Below, piece after piece: positions 55,025-63,302 of a stretch of 64,000 nt of DNA. The stretch is from Planctomycetia bacterium (GTDB taxonomy: Bacteria > Planctomycetota > Brocadiia > Brocadiales > Brocadiaceae). The stretch's first letter is position 1. Each line of letters begins with the position of its first letter. The notes below the pieces were generated by a model, which worked only from the letters and a program-made list of their open reading frames with translations, ran no database searches and was not told the DNA's origin. Location of the stretch: positions 1 through 64,000 of the forward strand of contig JABTVC010000002.1 in NCBI GenBank assembly GCA_015075005.1, in the 5' to 3' direction. The position numbers were made by a program, and so were the translations under genes.

Positions 55025-56122
55025 CTAATTTAATGTCCTCTTCAATGTTTCAATATCCTTGGGCTTGGTAAGCTTACCGGAATTTACTATCACATCGGGT
55101 TCCATCTTGAATCTTCTAACCCATGCAGTCTCTGAAGGAGGTTTCCAATATAACTTGTACTGCCCTGACGATATATTCATAAAACAATATGCACCATCTT
55201 TATCTGTTTGGGTTTCAATCTCCAGTGCACCTTCTACCGGATGATACCCCTTAGCTAAAAATCCACCCTTTTCTAACATTTGTAACTTTACCTGACAATC
55301 CGGAAGGGGTTTTCCGCTATGCAATATCCTCCCTTCAACCCTACCTAGATTCGGATCCTGGACAACGGGTTTTTCTTTCTTCATGCCTTCTTCACCTGCC
55401 TTTACACCCTCATTATCCGGTAATTCATTTGACATTTTTTGTTTCAACCCGGATGCTTCTGTAGCCACAACCCCCCTTTGTTCATTCACAGAAGATTCAT
55501 TTGCATCTTCAGTCACCCCTTCCGTTTCAATCTTAGATAGCTCACCTTCCACCCCTAAACCATCCTCTTTCATCTTTTTCGTTCTTAACCGATAATTTTT
55601 CCCCTCGAGGACCTTCTCATCAGAGGAAATCCTTAGCTCATCAGCCTTCCCTTTTTCCCTCATATCATCAGCAAACTTGGGTGCCGGTCCCCGTTCTCCC
55701 ATGTGCCCTGTTTTTACCCCTTCCACCACTACATCTCCGGCTCTTTGTTCACCTTCAACTGCACCTGAAACCAGAGATGCCTGTTTATCCTCTGAATGAA
55801 AAGACATCAGCAGGGATGAAATTGTGGATGTAGGGATTAGTACATGAATGGCCTCCTCTGTAGTGTCTTTGATCTTACACACCACGGACACATTTACACG
55901 ATTCAATATAATCAGATCAGGGTAATCATTGGTATTTAAAAATTGCACCTTCAAGGATTTTATGTCTTTTTTTAATAGTATAGCTTTTACATATTCACCG
56001 GTAAAACCCGTTACCTTGAGATCGATATCTTTACCATCTTTCCTTAAAGTTATGGTGTCCCCGCGCACCGTTGTGAAGAAAGCCAGCACTATACACAGCA
56101 CAATACCCACAAATTTCACCAT
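55025..56122 (-). CDS. Secreted protein with C-terminal CarboxypepD_reg-like domain
   Basis: 365 residues from the ATG at 56122 (a TTG two codons earlier is also open). A signal peptide (about 1-21) is followed by a small beta domain (about 22-110) that starts DTITLRKDGKDIDLKVTGFTGEYVKAI, then a long Glu/Lys-rich low-complexity linker (about 115-265). The C-terminal beta-sandwich reads VEGRILHSGKPLPDCQVKLQML, with DKDGAYCFMNISSGQYKLYWKP. This final domain recalls the ends of the two cupredoxins. Function unknown; it sits before the cytochrome operon, separated by a 500-bp gap. Confidence 0.75.
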   Translation of the reverse strand: MVKFVGIVLCIVLAFFTTVRGDTITLRKDGKDIDLKVTGFTGEYVKAILLKKDIKSLKVQFLNTNDYPDLIILNRVNVSVVCKIKDTTEEAIHVLIPTSTISSLLMSFHSEDKQASLVSGAVEGEQRAGDVVVEGVKTGHMGERGPAPKFADDMREKGKADELRISSDEKVLEGKNYRLRTKKMKEDGLGVEGELSKIETEGVTEDANESSVNEQRGVVATEASGLKQKMSNELPDNEGVKAGEEGMKKEKPVVQDPNLGRVEGRILHSGKPLPDCQVKLQMLEKGGFLAKGYHPVEGALEIETQTDKDGAYCFMNISSGQYKLYWKPPSETAWVRRFKMEPDVIVNSGKLTKPKDIETLKRTLN

Positions 56123-56206
56123 GAACAACCACCCCTACAAGAGCTTAAAGTATATAAAATTTCCCCTATCTTGCTTAGTTTAACATCAGCAAGTCTTATA
56201 TCAACC

Positions 56207-56247
56207 AAAAAAAAGGGGTGTCACGTCTTTCATGCGTAACACCCCCT
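56207..56247 (-). terminator. Intrinsic terminator after the metallophosphoesterase gene
   Basis: GGGGTGT-C-ACG (56215-56225) pairs with CGT-A-ACACCCC (56235-56245), one mismatch, followed on the minus strand by eight T. It lies about 40 bp after the stop of the metallophosphoesterase gene. Confidence 0.85.
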
Positions 56248-56287
56248 ATTTTCCAAAATTAATTATACAACCATCAACATCGTTATT

Positions 56288-57121
56288 TTATAACTTTACC
56301 GTTAACGTAAACAACGTAATTTCCGGCCGCGCACAAAATCTCACCGGAAAACTGGAAATTCCAATGCCTTTATTTACATACATCCACGTTTTCCCTTCAC
56401 GAAACAGCCCCGCAGCATAACGAGCGCCAAATTTTGAGTAGACAACAGGGGTACCATAAAGAGGCAAACTTACCTGCCCGCCATGGGTATGACCTGCCAT
56501 AACAAAATCGACATCAGTGGCCTTTATCATTTCAATTGCATCTGGATTATGGGCCAATAAAATTTTGGGTTTATCATCAGTGCCTTTCAGCGTCCTCTCT
56601 AAATTCATCTTCCCTCTCCACAAATCATCTACCCCTGCAATGAAAATATATTCCTTTCCCCTGTAAAGCGCGACATGCTCATCAATTAAAACATGGATAC
56701 CACTTTCAGATAACGCACTGAAAGTACGGTCTTTATTATCGTGATTCCCCAATACGGCAAAGACCCCTTCCTTCGCCTTTAGTTCTGCCAATTCATCCGC
56801 TACGGGTAAAAGAAATGTGGATGCACGATAAGACGGGTCATAAACATAGTCTCCTGTCAACACAATAATATCCGGAGATAATGCATTCACCTTCCGAACA
56901 CACCTTCTCACAAACTCCCTGGGAACATATTTGCAATGGTGAATATCCGACAATTGGGCAATAGTTATCCCCTCAAACCGGTGCGGCAAATCTTTGATCT
57001 TTATAGGAATGTGATTTAATTCAACCCAGCGCGGTTCGAAAAATCTGCCGTAACTTCCTGCAAACAGAACTCCGATTCCTGCCCCAAAGACACTCCGCAT
57101 GAACATTCTTCTTGAAATCAT
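56288..57121 (-). CDS. Exported metallophosphoesterase (YkuE-like)
   Basis: 277 residues. An N-terminal Tat-like signal (SRRMFMRSVFGAGIGVLFAG) is followed by the calcineurin-like phosphoesterase motifs AQLSDIHHCKYV, VLTGDYVYDP, VLGNHDNKD, LLAHNPDA and VMAGHTHGGQVSLP. YkuE-type enzymes bind two metals and may act on cell-envelope phospholipids; the substrate here is not known. It ends at a strong terminator. The upstream neighbour is a small Cys-rich protein. Confidence 0.93.
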   Translation of the reverse strand: MISRRMFMRSVFGAGIGVLFAGSYGRFFEPRWVELNHIPIKIKDLPHRFEGITIAQLSDIHHCKYVPREFVRRCVRKVNALSPDIIVLTGDYVYDPSYRASTFLLPVADELAELKAKEGVFAVLGNHDNKDRTFSALSESGIHVLIDEHVALYRGKEYIFIAGVDDLWRGKMNLERTLKGTDDKPKILLAHNPDAIEMIKATDVDFVMAGHTHGGQVSLPLYGTPVVYSKFGARYAAGLFREGKTWMYVNKGIGISSFPVRFCARPEITLFTLTVKL

Positions 57122-57173
57122 TGTCCGCCGCTGGCAAATTCATCAGAAAATACGCTATTTTTATCAATAAGCA

Positions 57174-57398
57174 TCATCGCTCGAGAGCACACGGCGACAG
57201 ACAATCCACACAGATACCTTCTTCCCATTCTTCTCTAACAAATTCCATCCAATCTTCCGGGGTTTTGCGGCAGGACAAACAAATTCCGAGATCACAAAGC
57301 CCTTCGGTGGTATTGCATGCATCCTTTATTGCTGCACCACAGCAAGCGCATTGCCACGTAATCATATCGCTGCTTACATGCCCACCAACATCACACAT
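57174..57398 (-). CDS. Small Cys-rich protein (zinc-ribbon-like)
   Basis: 74 residues from the ATG at 57398, which has GGAG six bases upstream; the open frame begins earlier at 57434. Ten Cys residues occur, most in pairs: CACC, CDLGICLSC and CVDCLSPC. The pattern suggests two zinc sites or Fe-S binding. No family recognised. It follows the CBS protein gene and precedes the metallophosphoesterase gene on the same strand. Confidence 0.7.
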   Translation of the reverse strand: MCDVGGHVSSDMITWQCACCGAAIKDACNTTEGLCDLGICLSCRKTPEDWMEFVREEWEEGICVDCLSPCALER

Positions 57399-57430
57399 GG
57401 AACACTCCTTTCTCCTTTGTACATAAAATC

Positions 57431-57847
57431 TCACTTCCTCTTTTTGCTCTCGTCCACAAAATATTGCAATACATCCGTCTCGGTAATCAAACCAACCAAC
57501 ACATCCTTGTCCCTAACGACCGGCAGCGCCCCGACCTTCTTATCAATCATCACCTGGGCAGCCTCTTCAATTGTTGCATCAGGGGCAACAGTAACCACAT
57601 CTTTCGTCATTACTTCTGAAACCTTAATAGAATCCAGAAACTCCTTATTTTCCTTCCAATTCGTTAGAATAGAGGTTAATGAGGCACGATAGAGGTCTCT
57701 TTGTGTCAAGATACCAACAACACCCTCTCCTTTTACAACAGGTAAATGCCGTATCCGTCCCAAATACATAATATCAGTTGCAAATCCAAGCTTTGAATCA
57801 GCATTCAATGTTACCAGCTGTGTCTTCATCACATCTTTTACAAGCAT
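57431..57847 (-). CDS. CBS-pair protein
   Basis: 138 residues composed of two CBS motifs (about 5-60 and 75-135): VKDVMKTQLVTLNAD, RIRHLPVVKGEGVVGILTQRDL, then VSEVMTKDVVTVAPDATIEEAAQVM and GALPVVRDKDVLVGLITETDVL. CBS pairs bind adenine nucleotides and act as energy or redox sensors. Its start lies inside the end of the upstream gene (50-bp overlap), so the two are coupled. Confidence 0.93.
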   Translation of the reverse strand: MLVKDVMKTQLVTLNADSKLGFATDIMYLGRIRHLPVVKGEGVVGILTQRDLYRASLTSILTNWKENKEFLDSIKVSEVMTKDVVTVAPDATIEEAAQVMIDKKVGALPVVRDKDVLVGLITETDVLQYFVDESKKRK

Positions 57848-58607
57848 CCTTTTCCTCCATTTCTATTGCATTTTTAAGCCTTATTTCCCAATCCTGTCCA
57901 TAATGATTTTGAAGATTTTTCTCTATCTTTTCCTGCCATTCACGATATGCCTGCCTGATCGTACTGACGGGTTGATGCTTTCTTGACAAATACAGGATAT
58001 TCTGTGTTTTTTTAGGTATGGGAATCAAAATATAGTCAAATTCTTCTCCATGAATAGTTAGCGTTGCGAGATGAACATCCTTTGTTTTTAATATTTTTTC
58101 CCTCGCACAGGTTGTATCAACGCTCGGGCATATATGTCCGAGCGCCCTTATATCATCCCGAATTGCATAAAAGGCCTGCCAATCTCGTTTGTATACAAGT
58201 TTCTTATAGTCACCGGAAGCAGCATATTCATTAAAGATACACGGGCCGGAGATTTTCTGATACACCGATTCTCCCGCCTCATCAGGATAACCCCTGCATT
58301 GCACGGGACGAGATTTATAAATACCACAGCGCAAGTCCATTGTGATGCGAGCATCGGTCGTGTCGCTGAAGATTGTGAAATCCAGAAATTTACAAGAATC
58401 ATACAATTCGTTTTTATATCCCTCACTCGTCACCAGGAGTTTAACATGGGGATAACCTGTCCCCTTTTTCCAGAGAAATCTAAAAAAACCAATATGTTCA
58501 TTCTTTGGGGGGATAACACAGGTAAAACAACACATCCCATCAGAACATTCACTCTTTGCAAAAGTTACGTTACCCTGATTTTCATTGAGTATACAACTAC
58601 TATCCAT
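57798..58607 (-). CDS. YkgJ-like cysteine-cluster protein
   Basis: 269 residues. The CxxxCC-type cluster CSDGMCCFTC (about residues 19-28) with CGIYKSRPVQCRGYP and a later Cys (SGPCIF) matches the YkgJ (UPF0153) family, which binds zinc or an Fe-S cluster. The C-terminal half is extended, with a CARE segment and a KDACKRCDED tail. Function unknown. The 3' end overlaps the CBS gene. Confidence 0.8.
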   Translation of the reverse strand: MDSSCILNENQGNVTFAKSECSDGMCCFTCVIPPKNEHIGFFRFLWKKGTGYPHVKLLVTSEGYKNELYDSCKFLDFTIFSDTTDARITMDLRCGIYKSRPVQCRGYPDEAGESVYQKISGPCIFNEYAASGDYKKLVYKRDWQAFYAIRDDIRALGHICPSVDTTCAREKILKTKDVHLATLTIHGEEFDYILIPIPKKTQNILYLSRKHQPVSTIRQAYREWQEKIEKNLQNHYGQDWEIRLKNAIEMEEKDACKRCDEDTAGNIEC

Positions 58608-58976
58608 ATTTTCCTGCCGATCTCTTCCGTGTTCTTCCTGTTAGGAACTCAGCTTGAAGTACGTTCACTACTATTGTCAGTTAACAGGCCGATTATTCTC
58701 TATTTGGTTATAAGCATTTTTAAGTTCTCTTCTTCGGCCCCTGCTGGTAAGAAATGAAGAGACACAGAAATATAACGTATAGATAAATCTTTTCAAATGC
58801 AAGGAAAAAACTTTTTTACACTACTTTAACAGCACAGTTCATTTTGCGCAGTATTTTCAGAAAAATCTTGCTTTTTACCTGGCATTATTTTAGTGTTATA
58901 TTGTTTTTGTCAGATGATTTTTATTGCCTTATTTTACCTCAGCATCTCCTAACTAGTCAGATTTACCTTCGCCAAA
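58608..58976. other. Divergent intergenic region
   Basis: About 370 bp between the YkgJ-like gene and the sensor-like gene. A 207-codon plus-strand ORF (58134-58757) crosses into it, but mostly overlaps the YkgJ-like gene antisense and is not called. No RNA gene is seen. Confidence 0.45.
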
Positions 58977-59975
58977 TTGAAGCATAAAAATAGAATACTT
59001 TTTACTTGTCTCATAGCAATTGTGACTTTTTTGGTGCTGTTAGGGCTGTTAGCTTTAAAGATACTTGGGACAGCGCTCAGGAGTGAAGTTGAAAACCACC
59101 TGATTTCTGTTCTGGAAATAAAAAAAATGCAGATACAAAATTTTTTCTCTGAGAGATATGGAGATGTTAAAATCCTTTCCAGAAATCCGATTATTATACA
59201 AAGCCTTCCTTGTTTTTCCCATGCCTATAAGCATGGTGGATTCAGTGACCCAAGCTATAAACAAGTAGAAACCGAATTTACTCCTCTGTTCATACACTTT
59301 TTAACACAGCAAGGTTATCAAAACATACTCCTTGTAGATGAAGAAGGATATGTTGTGTATGGGGTAAAAAACGACGAAACTCTTGGAACAAATTTAAAAA
59401 CCGGGAAATTCAGCACAGTTACGATTGGTGAGATATTTAAAGAAGGCCTAACAAATCTTATATTCTCTGATTTAACTAAAAGTGAAAAAACTAAAAACTT
59501 TATATGCCTGGGAGCTAGCCCTGTCTACGATCACTCAAACAAACTCATCGGGGTTGTTATCGTTGAAATTCCCTATTTCAAACTAGATGAAATCTTGTCG
59601 CAGAGGGACGGTTTGGGTAAAACTGGTGAAATTTATATCGTCGGTAGTGATAAATTGATGCGATCAAAATCACGATTCCTCAAGCAAAATACTATTCTGG
59701 AACTGAAGATTGACACAGAATCATCTCAGGATGCACTCCGTGGCAATACTTCTGTCCAACGTATACAGGATTATCGAAACATCCCTGTACTTAGCGCGTA
59801 TACACCCCTTGACAAACTAAAGGATGTTCATTGGGTACTCTTGGTGGAAAAAGACGAAAAAGAGGTTTTGAATCATTCCCGTGTACTTGAAGCATACCTT
59901 GTCGTCATTGCCGCTGTGATCGCTACTATCTCGATTGCATATCTCCGCTTTACCAAAAAGAAAGATATTCCTTAA
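58977..59975 (+). CDS. dCache-like membrane sensor without an output domain
   Basis: 332 residues from a TTG, the only plausible start after the stop at 58950. Two membrane helices (about 8-30 and 305-325) flank an extracytoplasmic dCache-type domain (FFSERYGDVKILSRNPIIIQSL, NILLVDEEGYVVYGVKNDETLGTNL, GKTGEIYIVGSDKLMRSKSRFL, VPVLSAYTPL-like). Only about six residues follow TM2, so there is no kinase, methyl-accepting or cyclase output. It could be a truncated chemoreceptor or a co-sensor. It stands alone and converges on the SulP gene. Confidence 0.8.
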   Translation: MKHKNRILFTCLIAIVTFLVLLGLLALKILGTALRSEVENHLISVLEIKKMQIQNFFSERYGDVKILSRNPIIIQSLPCFSHAYKHGGFSDPSYKQVETEFTPLFIHFLTQQGYQNILLVDEEGYVVYGVKNDETLGTNLKTGKFSTVTIGEIFKEGLTNLIFSDLTKSEKTKNFICLGASPVYDHSNKLIGVVIVEIPYFKLDEILSQRDGLGKTGEIYIVGSDKLMRSKSRFLKQNTILELKIDTESSQDALRGNTSVQRIQDYRNIPVLSAYTPLDKLKDVHWVLLVEKDEKEVLNHSRVLEAYLVVIAAVIATISIAYLRFTKKKDIP

Positions 59976-59993
59976 TGCCTCAAAAAGTTCAAA

Positions 59994-60027
59994 ACATGCA
60001 CGGTCAGATACTTCTGCCCGTGCATGT
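59994..60027. terminator. Possible bidirectional terminator hairpin
   Basis: A perfect 10-bp stem, ACATGCACGG (59994-60003) with CCGTGCATGT (60018-60027), between the convergent sensor and SulP genes. On the minus strand it is followed by TTTTGAACTTTTT, a broken T-run. Confidence 0.55.
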
Positions 60028-60117
60028 GCTCGCGTCACATGAAACTTCAGCAATTATCTTCCCTGCTGAAAACATAAAATCACGAAAAATGCAGTTATAA
60101 CCCTTCTCCGTCTTTTG

Positions 60118-62163
60118 CTACACACTATTTTCTCCATTATTTCCTGCATTTCCTACAAACAGATCAGAAAACTGCCCTTGCTCTTCAGATTTAGATAGAG
60201 ATTTTGTGCTGTAAGGCAAGACGGCCTCAATATTTTCAACACAAACAATAGTAGTAATATGATATGGCAAAATCTGCTCGCGCAGGTATTCCAAAAGCCC
60301 TTCAGTTTTCTCAGTTTGAAGCAAGGCTTCTATCCGTATCAACGAATCAGCAGATGACAATGTTTCTGTTTCTGTTTCTGTTTCTGTCAATCTTCCTACA
60401 GGTTCTACCGTCATAAATTGGGCGATCCCAAGATTACAAAACCCGGTTCTCAATTGTTTCAAAAGGAGAGAATTTGCAATAATGGTAACACGCTTCCTCA
60501 TAAGCAATTCTTGATCAAGCTTACGCGAAGAGTCCGGATGGCCAGACGCCTTTTTATGACCTTCCAAACCTATCACCTGCAAGGTAACATTGTTTTGTTC
60601 AAATTCCCGTTCTAATTCGTGTAACTTTTCCATTACGCTATGGTCAACCAGTTTTACCTTACTCATATTTACAATCACATTGTTGCGTTGAATAAGGCCT
60701 AATTGCTCTATTTTTCCTTTGAATGGGATCCAGTTGCTGAAGACGGCTGAATCTCTGACTATAATTGCTAACGTGTTCCTATCACGGATTTTGATATCTA
60801 AATAGGGCTTGAACAAAGAACGGAGCGGTACACCTTCGATTATATTTATTAATAAATTTACCCCGATACCGATAGCAATACCAATAACCAAGTCGGTAGC
60901 CAAAACCCCTATTACTGTCGACATAAAGATAATTAATTGCTCAACCCCGATCCTGTATGTATTAATATACTCACGGGGAGAGGTTAACTGAAAACCAGTA
61001 AATACAAGCATTGCTGCCAGGGCTGCCAAGGGTATCTGACAAAGCAGAAAGGGTATCAAGCCCACAAATAACAGTAAGAAGATTCCATGATACATACCCG
61101 CAAAGCGCGTACGCCCCCCGTTGTATATGTTTGCCTTGCTACGCACGATTTCTGAGATTACCGGCAAACCACCAATAAACGCACAGAAGGTATTTGCAAT
61201 TCCAACAGCAAGTAAGTCACGGTTCAGATTGGTCTTGCGTTTCCAGGGATCAATGATGTCTATTGCCTTTGCGCTGAGCAGAGACTCGATACTTCCGATT
61301 AATGCAAACATTATCACCCATTTCCACCCAATAACTGTCTTTAATCCAGAAAAATCCGGATTGGTAATTGCCTTAAACATATTGCTGGGAACATCGACCA
61401 GGAATTTTTTGCCAAGTTCGAATTCATGGCCTTGGTATATATAAGTCTGTTCACGTGAAATACCCAGATACAAGCCAAGTGGTATGGCAAAAAACAGGAC
61501 AAACATTGGGGCGGGTATCATCTGGATAAGCTTACTTCTCTGTTTTATATAGGGGAGACCAAACATAATCACCAAGCTTCCAAAACCTATAGCCGCAATA
61601 TAGGGATTCATATGCATTATTATAGAAGGGACATGGGCAATCAGCTCAAAAGGCCCCCCCGCGGCACTGACGCCCAATGCTATGGGGAATTGTTTGAGTA
61701 TAATAATTATACCGATTGCAGCTAGCATTCCATGAACGGCCGATAAGGGAAAGAAATCACCCAGTGAGCCAACGCGAAGCAAACCAAACAGGATCTGGAT
61801 GCAACCCGCAGCAACTCCAACGCCCAAAGCCAGCCGGTACGCTTGAAAATCTGCCACAGGATCTCTTCCCCCGGTAAATCCAAAATCAATTACCGTACCT
61901 ATTGCGATTACAATTAATCCGGCAGCAGGACCTTTTATTGTCAACTGAGAATTACTTATGAATGTCGTAACTATAGAACCAATAATTGCTGAAAATATAC
62001 CTGCGATCGCTGGATAGCCACAAGCCAAAGATATTCCAAGGCAAAGTGGAAGTGCAATCAAAAAAACGAGAAAACCCGCCTTTAAATCGTATTGTAAATT
62101 TTGTGTCGGTCCGGCAAGGCCCATCTTTGGAACTTGCCCCTCAGGCAATTTAGACACTGTCAT
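60118..62163 (-). CDS. SulP-family anion transporter with STAS domain
   Basis: 681 residues. The transport core (about 25-430) has ten or more helices with GLIVIAIGTVIDFGFTGGRDP, LAVGIANTFCAFIGGLPVISEIVRSKANIYNGGRTRFAGM and the ALAAMLVFTGFQL region. A STAS domain (about 455-560; NVIVNMSKVKLVDHSVMEKLHELE) is followed by a 120-residue tail with an in-frame (GTTTCT) repeat coding for alternating Glu-Thr. SulP proteins carry sulfate, bicarbonate or other anions; the SNSQLTIKGPAAG motif fits the bicarbonate/sulfate group, but the substrate is uncertain. Confidence 0.9.
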   Translation of the reverse strand: MTVSKLPEGQVPKMGLAGPTQNLQYDLKAGFLVFLIALPLCLGISLACGYPAIAGIFSAIIGSIVTTFISNSQLTIKGPAAGLIVIAIGTVIDFGFTGGRDPVADFQAYRLALGVGVAAGCIQILFGLLRVGSLGDFFPLSAVHGMLAAIGIIIILKQFPIALGVSAAGGPFELIAHVPSIIMHMNPYIAAIGFGSLVIMFGLPYIKQRSKLIQMIPAPMFVLFFAIPLGLYLGISREQTYIYQGHEFELGKKFLVDVPSNMFKAITNPDFSGLKTVIGWKWVIMFALIGSIESLLSAKAIDIIDPWKRKTNLNRDLLAVGIANTFCAFIGGLPVISEIVRSKANIYNGGRTRFAGMYHGIFLLLFVGLIPFLLCQIPLAALAAMLVFTGFQLTSPREYINTYRIGVEQLIIFMSTVIGVLATDLVIGIAIGIGVNLLINIIEGVPLRSLFKPYLDIKIRDRNTLAIIVRDSAVFSNWIPFKGKIEQLGLIQRNNVIVNMSKVKLVDHSVMEKLHELEREFEQNNVTLQVIGLEGHKKASGHPDSSRKLDQELLMRKRVTIIANSLLLKQLRTGFCNLGIAQFMTVEPVGRLTETETETETLSSADSLIRIEALLQTEKTEGLLEYLREQILPYHITTIVCVENIEAVLPYSTKSLSKSEEQGQFSDLFVGNAGNNGENSV

Positions 62164-62353
62164 ATACCTCCTCTTACAAAAACGTTAGGTGTTTACGGAA
62201 CTTACTTAAAATGGCCTCCTTTTTGCCAATGCCACAAAACATAGCAAAAATATCATTTTCCCTTCGTATTCGGCTTAGCCCGACCTTCGCAATTCGAGGG
62301 GTATACGAGCCGCTAAGCCGGTAAATACAAGGGGTCATGTAAAAAGGTCGGCA
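62164..62353. other. Intergenic DNA with a 9-bp inverted repeat
   Basis: Upstream of the SulP gene; CGGCTTAGC (62271-62279) and GCTAAGCCG (62312-62320) are inverted copies. They may be part of an old insertion sequence end next to the transposase remnants, or an operator. No gene seen. Confidence 0.4.
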
Positions 62354-62566
62354 CTACAGACCCGTCTGTCCGGTGGCATAAACCTTGGGCGGCGGTTGAC
62401 CGAGAAGCGTCAATCCCAGTTGCGCGAAAAGAAGAGAAACATCCTTTTCCAGTTGATGCCAGATGGGACGGATGGAAAGAGTCCCTTTCAAATCCTTAAA
62501 AGCTTGTTCAACGCGAGTCAATAGCAAATAAAATTCCCAGGCGATTTCAGGGAAAGCCGCCTGCAT
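62354..62566 (-). pseudogene. Transposase remnant (IS1634/IS4-like)
   Basis: A 70-codon fragment. LTRVEQAFKDLKGTLSIRPIWHQLE is the conserved region around the last catalytic Glu of IS4/IS1634-type DDE transposases, and the final LGLTLLGQPPPKVY resembles their C-terminus, with the usual intervening sequence deleted. No intact transposase or terminal repeats are seen. Confidence 0.75.
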
Positions 62567-62660
62567 ATGGGAACGAAGCAGAACTTTATTAAAAAACGCA
62601 CATAAAAAAATATTTTAAGTCGTAAGTGGCGTCGGACACAACTTATTACTTTTCAATGCT

Positions 62661-63098
62661 TTGCGACTAATATTTGCCCTTGATTTGTCTCTTTATTCCT
62701 GTTCCACAAAAGACGGGCTTCTTGCCATCGATGACACGGGTTGCCCTCAACCCTTTGCAAAAAAGACCGAAGGCGCAAAATGGCAATATTGCGGACCTGT
62801 CAAGCGGGAAGAAGTCTGTAATGTCGGAGTCGGCGCTGCCTTCGTCTCACAAGCAAAGCACTTCCCTGTTGACATAATACCCTATCTCCCTGCCTCTGAA
62901 TTCCCAAGAGAAAAAAGCAATTCTCAATTTAAAGACAAAATACAAATCGCTAGAGAACTTTTCGACCTCTGCTCACAAAGCTTCGGTTTCTCAGGCACAG
63001 CATTCGACTCATGGTATGCCGCAGCCAGGCTCTTTAAACACATCCATTATGTTCCGCATTTTCGATACGTGTTGTCAATAACTTTGAAATTCCTATAA
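62661..63098 (+). pseudogene. Transposase remnant (IS701-like DDE)
   Basis: About 145 codons, with only the catalytic centre preserved: LLAIDDTGCPQPFAKKTEGA contains a catalytic Asp, and GFSGTAFDSWYAAARLF the second. The N-terminus and everything after HIHYVPHF are missing or degenerate, so it is not active. It lies head to head with the other transposase fragment, a scar of nested insertions. Confidence 0.75.
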
Positions 63099-63217
63099 AC
63101 GTATCAAAAATTATTCCAAAAAGTGCTCTTCGTAAAAAAAACATAAGTGCTTGTTATTTATAGTGTGTATCGTCTGAAATAAAAAATGCAATACACAGGT
63201 GCATAGCCAGCGCATTA

Positions 63218-63243
63218 CAAAATGAAACACTGTTTTCATTTTG
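63218..63243. repeat. Perfect 10-bp hairpin
   Basis: CAAAATGAAA (63218-63227) and its complement (63234-63243) around a six-base loop, about 60 bp beyond the 3' end of the group II intron. Confidence 0.6.
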
Positions 63244-63302
63244 CACCACTACAATTTGCAATTACATCCGATTATTAAGGAAAAATTCTTTATAAATCAA
63301 GG

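Noticed and set aside
58134-58757. 207-codon ORF on the plus strand
   Set aside because: Antisense to the YkgJ-like gene; no motif.
60361-60388. Short tandem repeat as a CRISPR-like array
   Set aside because: Six-base units with no spacers, inside the SulP coding sequence.
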